Assembly (NCBI GenBank): GCA_002179805.1
Contig: NAVB01000046.1
Coordinates: 1 to 62,893, forward strand
Direction: 5' to 3'
Length of the DNA: 62,893 nucleotides
Source of the DNA: Acanthamoeba lenticulata
Taxonomy: Eukaryota > Discosea > Longamoebia > Acanthamoebidae
The position numbers were made by a program, and so were the translations under genes. The notes beneath the pieces are model-generated. The model was not told the DNA's origin. It made no database searches and worked only from the letters and a program-made list of their open reading frames with translations. How positions within the stretch are numbered: position 1 is the first letter of the stretch; every line of letters starts with the position of its first letter. Below, one piece after another: positions 43,650 to 53,877 of the stretch.

Positions 43650-46600
43650 TCAGGCGTAAAGATCTTCATCTTCGTCCAAGGTGATGCTGAAGCTGGCCAC
43701 ACGGGCCATCGGCTTCAGCTCCTGGCCAAAGAGCCGGTCAAGTGGCGTGTTGCGCCTTGCGTCGGCCAGCATGCAGGCGCCCTTGACGGCGTCCATCGGC
43801 CGGCTCGCCTTGCGCTCTCGCCTCACCTTGACCACGCTGTGCTGCCGCCAGTGGCTCCCCATGGCCTGCTGCGCGAGGCTTCGCTTGAACTCGTGGTCCC
43901 AGCCCTTGGTGAGCGAGCCGCCTCCTGTGATGACCACGTTCTGCCGCAACAGGTTGAGGTCGATCCGATTGAGCTCGGGCCCGTTCTTGTGCTGGTGCAG
44001 CTTTTCCAGCACGGCGATCACCTCACTTGCTGCTGTTTTCGGCGGAGACGAGTCCGCTGCGGCTGCCATAAGCCGGCTGGTGGCGACGAACGAGCGCAGG
44101 AGCTTGCCTTCGTAGACGGGCGAGACGGAGAGCACGTCATGGCCGACGTCCACCACGATGCCGGTCTTCAGGCCATACGAGGCCAGCACCAGCACGCCCG
44201 AGTCCTGCACCAGACACGAGAATCAGCAAAACAGCTGCTTTGGCGCCAAGCAAGCGGGTGCCTCGTGCCTCCGCACACAGGGTGACGATCGACGACAGCC
44301 CCAGCGAGCTGGTCAGCATTTGGATGTCAACAGACTCCCATATGGGCGGCCTGCTCACCACAATGGCTACGGGGATCGACGGAAATGGCACGTGTAGCCT
44401 GAATACACAAACACACGGGGTTCAGCCTGATTCTCCTCACCAGCCAACGCAAGCTCCTGGTCGTGTGTGTACGTACTCGTGGGCGAGACACCAGCAGGTC
44501 AAGTCAAGAATCTGTGAAGAATGCTTTCCTACAAACCTGCCTGAAATTCACAACAATTTTAAGAAAATATTTAAAAAATTGAAGAAAAATTGACTTCGTG
44601 CAAGATGCGTTACCATCTGCGACCAGCCTGCGCATCGTGCTTTGCCGCTGCTTGAGGGCTGTAGCGCCAAAGATGTAGCGGTCCGGCGCTCGATAGTGCC
44701 AGGCACGCTCGCCTGGAGGACAGATCGACATGATGACGAGTGTAAATAATAAAATAATAAAATAATGAACAAAAAACACAATGAAGGTTGCAGCAAACGT
44801 ACCGCTAATCAGAGAGAAAACAGATCTCATCGTGGATGATTTCGTCGAGTCAGGCACAAGCTCGTGGGCCGTCTGCATGAACTTGACCGAGTGGCTGCCA
44901 TAGTCGATCGCAAGCACCACAGGACAACTGCTTCGTTCAAACCTGGCCATCCTCTAGTGTGAGTCCACCGAAGGGATAGCACAAGAAACGACAACCCAGG
45001 GGATGCGGGCGCACGTACTGGAGGCGGGCCTTCCAGCGCCCGTACCAGTCTTCGATCTCGGCGTTGGATTCCTCTGGAAGCTCGCCCTCGGGCCACCGGG
45101 CACGGTAAAGGTGCTTCCACAGCACGCCGTCCTGGGCCAAGTCGTACCACAGCTGGCAAGTGGACGCGACGAAGGGCAGTTGGTTTAAGCGTACGTAAGC
45201 AAGGCAAGCAAGCAGGAACCAAAGAGTGGCCTGGCAATCTTACCTTGGAGACGAGCTGCAGCCGGCCGACCTCCTCCGAGGACAGCTGGCCAAATATCCG
45301 CATGTAGAGTTCGTACGGCAACTCCAGCTCAGCTTCCAGGCTCTGCTTGTCGCCGCCTGTTGCCTTCCATCAGCCCTGGTGATCCGCGTGACGGGCGTAT
45401 ACGCATATCTCATTGTGTAATGAAGTACCAAGAGAGCGCTGTTCGTCGCGCTGGAGCTGGATGGCCTCCAGATACTTCTTCACGAACACTTCGTTGTTGC
45501 CTTCATCGGCCGCGTCATCCGACTGGGCGTAGACCTTTATCAGCTGTACACGGCGCACGCCATGTTGAGTGACCTTGACAACGTGATTCGATCGAAAGGC
45601 AGCCAGAAAAAATGGTTATCGCACCTTACGGTAGGTGGGCTTGGTCAGGTAATCGTCCTTCCCGACCACCGCCCCCGTGTCCACGCGTTGGAACATCATC
45701 TTCACCCACACAACGTTGGCGACGACAGAGAAGACACGTGTGCGTCAGGCGTTTATGATGGTTCTTGGGGCTGGATTGGGCTGGGCGCACCTCAGTCCTC
45801 AGGATGTACTTGTAGCCCTCGAGCACGGGCTCGGCTTCGTGGTAGGTGTCGTGGTTGAAGATGAGCGCCATGCCTGCCTGCGGCGTCACCTTCCACAGCA
45901 ACTCACGCGTGCTCTCCGAGCGGAAGATCGTGCCGCCGCCCTGGAAGTCGTCGTTGAGGTAGATGACCACGGTGTAGATGGAGCTCTCGTCAAGTCTCGG
46001 CACCCATGGCCCGTCCACATGACCTGAGAAGTGGTCTCCAGGCTTGTAGCGCACCAACTTGAGGCACTCGTTGAGCCTGTACGGCCGCCATGTCCCCTCG
46101 TTGCCAAACCCTGTCCATCATCCTCGTTAGAAGCCCGGGCAGACGTCAAGAGGCTTCGTGTGATGGATGGGCGGGAAAGGCAGTACCAATAGGTCGCACG
46201 CGTAGAACGTCCCACCGCGTCAGTCCTGGCTTGATGCGTTTCCACAACAGGTCTGCCAAAGGCTGATCCATGAGTAGCATGCGATCACCACTCCTGTACT
46301 TGGTGGCGAACAGACGCTCAAGACCCTCCCAGCCGCCAGCCTTGTCGTTGGAGGCTGCGCTCTTCGCCGCGCGGATCAAGTCGGTGCACTCGGTGGGACT
46401 GAGCACGCCATCCAGGAGAAAGCAGCGCCCGTTGTGCAAGCCACCCAAATCCACATCCTGCCGGATCACTTGGGGTTTGCTCCGCTTCACCTTGTCCTTC
46501 TGCCCACCCTCACTTTCGTCAAAGGGCTTTGACCTTTTCTTTTTCACATCTTTCTGGTCTCTGAACTTCAGCGACAGAGGCTCCTGCAAGAAGGGAGCAC

Positions 46601-46667
46601 AAGGGGCGGACGGTGCTTGCACCATGGGTACAACAGTCGCGCCCAGCGTGCTGGTATCTTCCATCAT
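43650..46667 (-). CDS. 2OG-Fe(II) oxygenase / F-box / actin-related fusion protein
   Basis: Eleven exons fit in one frame: 46667-46187, 46110-45791, 45699-45625, 45543-45429, 45356-45244, 45152-45019, 44942-44803, 44712-44614, 44540-44477, 44398-44269, 44204-43650, giving 741 aa. Residues about 85-270 form a prolyl-4-hydroxylase-type oxygenase: iron ligands H191, D193 and H251, and 2-oxoglutarate-binding K261 in EGYKYILRTE. Residues about 343-390 form an F-box (LPYELYMRIFGQLSSEEV then LWKHLY). Residues about 415-741 form an actin fold: phosphate-1 loop LAIDYGSHSVKFM, phosphate-2 loop GIVVDVGHDV and adenosine loop ITGGGSLTKGW. The intron at 44268-44205 begins with GC. The F-box suggests Skp1/SCF association; the substrate is unknown. 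Confidence 0.8.
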
Positions 46668-46963
46668 TCTCTCGTACGTCTCTCGCGAGCCGAAAAATAA
46701 AAGTTGCGTTTTGTTTCGTCTGTTCGCCGAAGAGACAGAGCAGGCTCTGCCACAATTCTGAGAACAATTCTCCGTCAAGTCGTCGTCTCGAGGCAGGTGC
46801 TAAGGAGAGCCAAAGAGGAACTCATGCCCCTGATGGCGTTCCCTGATGGCGACGTGAGCCCACTGGTGTAGGACCACCTGCCCGTAATTGACCCAAAAGC
46901 ACTTTTTATTGCAATAAATAGGGAACAAGAGAGAAACAGAGAGGATGTCCTCTGGGAAGGAGG

Positions 46964-49900
46964 TCACTGCCAGGCCTCACGCAGCTTCTTCCCGGCGACG
47001 AGGAAGGACGTCACCACGGTCAGCGCCACTACTGCAATCACCGTCGCCAGTAGCGGGTAATACTCAAAGTCCTTGGAGTGTGAGTGGCAATGCACACGGT
47101 CAGCACACGCAAGCAAGCAAAGACGAAAGAAAGGAGGGTAAGAATGTTAAACGGACCTCGTTCAACATGTCAAAGGTGCCCGAAGGAGTGACGCGAGTGA
47201 AGAAGAGGTCCACGCCCCAGGCGAACACGAGCGACGTCGACTCGAGGTAGGCCGGCGCCGTCTGGATGCCGCGCAGGCCCACGATCTGCACGAGGGCATA
47301 ACAACAAAAGAGAGGAGGAGAGTGAGCTGCTTGCTGAACACGGGACACCGGGGTGACGTACGGTGTTGTTCTTGTTCAAAAAGTCAGACGTGCGGTACAT
47401 CAGCTCCGGGGCGTAAGGGATCACCTGGCGCGCGCAAATTTGTCAACATCCACGCGATGTAACGATGACGATGGGAGGCTGACACGTACGCCCTCGTTCT
47501 TGTCGTCCTCGGTGAGGAACTCCTTAGGTCTGCGGCGCACGTCCACGAACCGCTTGTCGATGCCGAGAAGCCGGTCCGACGCGAGCCCCACTGGTTGGCC
47601 CCGCCGCGTTACGTCTGAGTCAAAAGTTGTTGCTACGACGCCGCTGGGACAGCACACGACATACCGAGAATCTGCTTTTGCGTGAGGCCGCGGACGGTGT
47701 TGGTGGTGGCCATGACCTTGACGCCCGTGTTGAACACGTAGGACTGGGCCAGGACCAGGGGCAGCGGGGCGGCGCGCGGAGAGAAGGTGGTCTCCTCCCA
47801 CTTCATCTCGGCCTCGAACAGCTCCAGCACGCCCATCTCGAACCGATGCAGCTTCCGGTTCCACAAGTGGTACACCACCCAGTTGTCGCCCTGCACCAGG
47901 TGCACGGGCCCCTGCGCGTTCTTGTGGTAGGAGTGATGCACGATGGCGCCAGTGACCGTGTCGATAAGGTAGAGACCCACCGTGGCCTCGGTCACACGCT
48001 TGCCGTTGGCCGCCACGAACGCGGTCTGCGACGACGTAGCCACCTGCGCGTGCGACGTGATGTCATGGCGTGAGCTTACAAGGCGCTACCTCTATGGATT
48101 GGACCGTTGGGACGGCGGTGGGACGTACGGCCAAGAGATTCTTGTTGAGGTATTTGGGCGTGACTGAGTTGTCACCGCGGATGAGCACAGGCAGGCCCAC
48201 GCTCTGGCCTCCCGGGGGCGCGATGGCCTCCACCATCTAGCAATGTAAAAAGGCCCAAGAATTCAATAATTATCGAAAGAAAAAAACCAAATAAATAAAT
48301 AAATAAATAAATAAAGACAAAAGCTGAGCAGACGCACCTCAGAGGACGAGGCAAAGTGGACATTCCAGAGGAGGACCATGGGGCGGGTGATGTCGCCGTC
48401 GATGCCGTAGCCCTCGACGCTGGCCCGCTCACGATCGACCAGGTAAATGTGGATGTGCTGAGCGTGGTCGGCCACCAGGCGTCGGTTCTCTTGCGTGTCG
48501 GGCACGATGTGGGCGCGACGAGCCGAGTCGAGCACGAGCACCGGGTGGCGGTGAGTCGAGTCGACGTAGGGAAGCGCGACAGCCTGTGCGACGCCGGCGT
48601 CGAGCGTCGTGGCGACCTCGACCTCTTCACCTGTGAGCAGGTTGAGCTGCAGGACGTGGCCCGCGCCGGTCCGCTGGTCGCTGCCGACGATGACGCCGAC
48701 GGGCGGCGGATGCGAGGCCGTGCGCGAGATGAACAGCGCCAGCGGCGTCGAGCCCGGGACGAGGCGCGACCACGCCACGGAGCCGTCGGCCGAGTGGAGG
48801 GCAAAGACCTTGCCCGCGCGGGTGGTGGCCACCACCAGCTTGCGCAGACCGAACCGGTCCTTGGTCAAGGCCTCGTCGCCATCTTCGGCACTGCCGCTGT
48901 GCTGAGCCCGGTTCTCGCCGTCAATCAAGAAGCTAACAAGGCCCACGAGCTGCTGCACGTCGTAACGGATCCGCTTGATGAAGGCGCCGATGATCGGCAC
49001 GCCGACTGCGCGCGTGTCCCCACCAAGGGATCAGTTCATGTACAGCGCCATCTACATAACAGAATAAATGCTGGCGACCGCCGTACAAGAGTCGTCATTG
49101 CCAAATTCCTTCTGAAGGGCCTCGCGGAGAGCCAGCGGGGCGGGGAGCTCGATGATCTCGGCCTGCACGATGTCGGCCAGAGCCTCCTCCCTCGTCCACA
49201 GGTACTGCACCGCGCAGGAAGGATCGACATTAGCACTACATAGCGCAGGAGCCAAGCGGACATGAGGAGGTGCGAACCTTGTCGCCAGAGGCAAAGGAGA
49301 GCGAGTGGTCCTGCCCAACGACCAGCACGCGGAAGAGGAGGCCGCCGTCCTTCTTGGCGACCACATGAGGGAAGAGCTGTGTGGCGGTGGATGTGTGAGT
49401 TGTGTGCTCACAGAGCAGAGTAAACATCAATTACGTACCTGGCGAACGGAGCCGTGCTGGGCAATGCTGTAGGTCGGGTCGTTGATGACGTGGACCACCT
49501 TCCTGGTGTCGCAATCGATGATGTCGATGTTGATGCCGGTCTGCGCTCGTGCATGTAGCGTGAGTGGCGGCTCTTAAAATAAAAATTGAGGATACAGGAC
49601 GAACCTCGGTAACAGAGGCAGCAGCGAGGTAGGTCACCAGAGTGTCCTCCAGGCCGCCCTCGTAGCCGGTCCGCTTCTCGACGCGCACAAACGAACCGTA
49701 GACGCGCGATGACTGGTCGAGGGACGTTCGTCACCACGAAGAAGAAGAACAAGAGGAAAATGTTGATGTTGAGGTCAGCAAAAGTCTATTGGGGGAAGCG
49801 GGATCCGCTGAATGCGTGTACCTGGATCGCGGGGTACCGGCGGACGACACCGATGGCGAGACCCTTGACTCCGTAAATTGCATCGTGCTGATGTGGTGGT

Positions 49901-51442
49901 GATTGTATGAGGAATCGACCGTACAAAAACGTTGACGACAACAAAATCGCCGCAGACAAACAAGGAGAAAATGACATACGTTGGAGGCGCGGACCACAAC
50001 GCCCGACGGGTAGGCGATGATCTCCTTTTGCCCCGCGAGCTCTTCGTCCTCAAAGCCGCTCTGATGTGGGTTGTGAGCAACATGCGCGACAGTGCATATA
50101 AGCCGCGGGCAAGTCCAGTACCTTGTACGGGAACTGCTTGAACTCGAGGCCGTACGGGTGAAGCGGGTCGATGGCCGCGTGCCACAGGTCCTGTCCGTTG
50201 GCGTCGAAGCAGAACAGAACGCTGGCGCTCTCGACCCACTCGCACTCTGTCCCCATGCGCACCGACGTGTTAATGTTAGTCAGCTTGATACCGGTGGAAC
50301 CGTGGACGCCTTGCGACAGGCCGTACTGGCGAGGTCGTCGAGCCGGGCGGTCGATGGCAGAACGATGGGGAAGGGCCCGCCCTCCGTCGTCGGTCGCCCG
50401 GTGGCCGGGTCGAGCAGCTCCACAAAATGCGGACTCGAGCCGCCAGCGCCCTCGAGCGCTGACTGGGCGGTGCCCACCACGGCAAAGACTTCGCTACGCG
50501 GAACGCGAGCCACGTAGGTCAAATGCACGCGGGCGCCCGCGGGGGCCGTCCAGGTCCAGACCGCGCGGCCGTCCCGGCCCGACAGGACCAGCACCCTGAT
50601 GACAGAGGCGCGTTAGTTGCTCAGGCAAGGCCAGGGCTGAACTTCAGCACGAACCGATCGTGGACGGAAACAAGGACGTTCTCAGTTCCGTCCAAGTCGC
50701 GGTCCTGCAGTAGGGCGGGCGAGTGAGTTTGTTGCACCAACTAACCACTAAGCGACAAGGGTTTCAAATACCTTGACAAAATGGGCCGAGGCCTGGGCCA
50801 CAGGCTGCTGGGCCGCAGAGTCGTCGACGCCGACTTCGAGCGGGTAGAGATCCTGGCTCCAGAGCAACGACCCGTCGGCGACGCGCCACATGGAGCCATG
50901 CTTGCCATGTCCGCTCACGGTGAACAGGGCTGAAAGTGCCGTGCAGCCAGAGGCAAGCGGATGAGGTGTGTGAACCCACATATGATAGACGAGGAGGAGG
51001 CGCGGGTACCACGACCGTCGGCGCTGGGAAGGAAGACTTCAGCCACCTCGCCGTTTGGCAAGAGATTGCGCCAGGCTGCGGCAGAAATGGATTAATTGTG
51101 GGTTCATGGTGAGGTGAGCACTTGACATGTGGCATACGTACCGATTTGGTTGGTTCGCAGATCAAGAGAAGCGATGATGCCCGCCTCGGTGGACAAGAGG
51201 GCAAATTTATGGCTGGGGAAGCGGGCATCTCTCACAAGACCGATGTGCTGCTCGTACCTACCGTAAAAATTGAGAAATTTGCACACAAATACAGACGGCC
51301 GGGCAGTGTACCAGTTGAAATTGGCAGCGGCCTGTTCTTGGAACATGGCCTCAGATGCATACGCAAACAATAAGATAAGCCCCAGATAAGCAATGAATGA
51401 AGAAAGCGATCGGAGGCGCACTGCCCCGTGCTCGCGCCACAT
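46964..51442 (-). CDS. EMC1: ER membrane protein complex subunit 1
   Basis: EMC1 is the large luminal beta-propeller subunit of the ER membrane insertase. The ATG at 51442 opens a signal peptide (LSSFIAYLGLILLFAY). Resolved exons are 51442-51312, 51257-51142, 51075-51010, 50929-50772, 50704-50655, 50595-50292, 50244-50122 and the last one, 47071-46964; about ten more lie between. Propeller text includes GLVRDARFPSHKFALLSTEAG, LLWSQDLYPLEVG and GRDGRAVWTW. The C-terminal EMC1 domain is clear: GLYLIDTVTGAIVHHSYHK, GPVHLVQGDNWVVYHLWN, LAQSYVF, RGIQTAPAYLESTSLVFAWG and DLFFTRVTPSGTFDMLNE. One transmembrane helix (YYPLLATVIAVVALTVVTSF) ends the protein. An AAAT microsatellite lies in one intron near 48290-48315. 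Confidence 0.9.
48290..48315. repeat. AAAT microsatellite in an EMC1 intron
   Basis: Six to seven tandem copies of a four-base AAAT/AATA unit. A similar (ATTT)n run lies at about 23392-23414 in an intron of the lipase maturation factor gene. Confidence 0.9.
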
Positions 51443-51559
51443 CTTGCCAGGTTTGGATCAAGAGAAAGAAATGCTCGAAGAAAACCTCCTGTTTCAGTTC
51501 TGGTCTACTTACCAAATGCGCGACGGCCCCTTTCCGCAAACAACTCTACCACTGTACAG

Positions 51560-53796
51560 ATGAACGTTGCAGGCTTGACGCCGTTGCTGTTCATATGCTC
51601 ATTCCTTGTGCTCGTACAAAGCTTTGTACAAAGCGACAATATTGTGAATACTGGATTCGGACCTGTTGAAGGCATTGTAACCGACACCTACCGCGTGTTC
51701 AAAGTACTCCTACCGTCCACTTTTCTGCGCTAGGTTGTGGTTAACCTGCCCAAACCGAGCGCAGGGCATTCCTTATGCGACACCGCCTATTGGAGACCTG
51801 AGGTTTATGCCGCCAGTTGCGCCGAAGTATTGGGGTCCTTCGATCTTGAACGCGACCCGTACTTGAGCCACCACCACACACTTGTATTGGCCCACTCGCT
51901 TACTTTAACTTTGAACTCAGAGTTTGGGCCTGGCTGTCCACAAAATTGTGTGTTGCCGCCACACATGTGCCCAGCCACACAAGACGAGGACTGCTTGACT
52001 ATTAACATCTGGACCCCGCTTATTCAGCAAGATCAAGACCCTTTACCTGTCATGTTCTACATTCCCGGAGGCCGCTTTGAGGAGGTACGCGGCACTGAGC
52101 GAGCCAAGGTCACAATCTGCTTAACGTGTTGCGCAGGGTGAAGCGGCATCAGCAGTTTATTGGGGCGAGTACATGGTCACATCAGCAAATGTAATACTTG
52201 TCACGGCCAATTACCGCCTTGGCGCCTTAGGATTCCTCATTGCCGATGGCATCACTGGCAACTTTGCAATTAAGGACCAGCGGATGGCCTTAACATGGGT
52301 GTCTGCCAACATTGCTTCATTTGGAGGCAATCCACAAAATGTACTGTCCTTCCACCTTACTAACCTAAAACTCACACAATAAGTGTTTAGATTACCATTT
52401 TTGGTGAAAGTGCTGGGGCTACATCTGTAGCAGTGCATCTTGCTGCAACCGCAAGCAAGGGACTATTTGCTCGTGCCATATTGCAATCAGCACCCTGGCA
52501 ATTAAAATTGAAGACAGTCACTGAAGGGCTGGCAATGGCTTCCAAGTTGGCAAAGATTTTGAATTGTCCTTGGGGCCAAGACACAGTAAGTACCTTATCC
52601 AACCCTAAATATATGTTAATTTGTTTTTAACAATCTTTTTAAGGTGGATTGTTTGAGAACAAAATCTGTACAAGAATTGGTTAATGCTCAAACAGAAGTT
52701 GGGAACTCAGTTGATTATTTCCATCCCCTTCTTTCATGTATGCCTTGGACCCCTATTGGTGTGCATTCCCCACTTACTGTGTTCATTGTCCTAAATCTAA
52801 TTGTTGAAACAGTGGATGCAGATGAGATTATTGATCAACCATGGACTTTGATCATTAATGGAAAATGGGCCCATGGTATGTGAAGGTAGTTTAAATTAAT
52901 TGATTTAGTTTATTGATGAACTTGGTGGCAGTGCCTGTTTTGCTGGGCACTGTGTCACAAGAAATCTGGTTGTTTATCAACCAAGTGTCTCCTGGCCAGA
53001 TTGGTGAAGCTGAATACTTTGCAGCTTTGACTTATCTTTTTAATGTGGACACTCGTTTGGTATGTAACTTTGCCTATTCTTGCAGTTGCACATGTTAACC
53101 CTTTGTTTTTTCAGGTCATCGCCAAGTATCCTGCTGGCGGCTACTGGACTCAGGAGGACTACAAGCCACTGTTGTCGCAACTGGGAACAGACTTCATATT
53201 TGTTTGCCTTGCTCGGGCTGTTGCTCGGGCTATCAGTTCTGCTGGTACACTAGCCTGCTCATGTATGAGACAACGTCAAGGCTCATCCTTTATCAGGCCT
53301 GCCCACATATCTCTACCAGTTTAATCAAACAACGGTGTTTGATCCTTGGGGACAGAACTACTCCTTCTGCGTAGGGCATGGTTCGTATTTTCATTCATCC
53401 ACGTTCATATCTTTATCTCACTCCCATCTAACTTCAACGGTGGCAGTGTGTCATGCTATTGAGATCCCGTTTGTGTTTCATAGTGTCAAGCCGGTCTACA
53501 ACTTCACCATGGGCGAAGACAGGCTTTCCAAGCTCATGGTCAGGTATACGATACATGCGAAGCTTGCCTAAGTTTGTTCACTTGCTAATTCGTGCTTGAT
53601 GGTGCATAGCTATTGGACAAATTTCGCCAAGTCGGGCAACCCGAATGAACCCGCACTAGTGCAGCCCGAGTGGCCGCTGTACTCCACTGCTTCCGACGTT
53701 AGCATGCAGCTAGCGATCCCCCCCACCACGCAAGCCGGCTTACGAGAGGATTACTGCGACTTCTGGGATGGTGTAGGGTATAGCTGGGGCGAGTGA
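51560..53796 (+). CDS. Type-B carboxylesterase/lipase, secreted
   Basis: Twelve exons fit by phase: 51560-51703, 51765-51858, 51921-52084, 52137-52340, 52391-52585, 52644-52737, 52813-52875, 52932-53059, 53115-53244, 53297-53380, 53447-53543, 53610-53796, giving 527 aa. The N terminus is a signal peptide (LTPLLFICSFLVLVQSF). Family marks: FKGIPYATPPIGDLRF, EDCLTINIWTP, the nucleophile elbow GESAGATSV, and the catalytic His in CHAIEIPFVFHS. The oxyanion region reads YIPGGRF instead of the usual HGGG. The middle exons are visibly richer in A+T, with A/T-ending codons, than neighbouring genes. Its ATG is only 117 nt from the EMC1 ATG on the other strand. Confidence 0.9.
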
Positions 53797-53877
53797 TGAA
53801 AACTCTGATGTTTTTTTGTTTAATAATAATAATTGAAAAAGAAAAAGAAAATAAAACCGGGCAAGCAGAACAACGAC

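Noticed and set aside
43650..46667. Three neighbouring genes (oxygenase, F-box protein, actin-related protein)
   Set aside because: All joins between the domains are in phase with typical intron lengths, and neither the F-box nor the actin part has a convincing own start codon. Separate genes remain possible until cDNA is seen.
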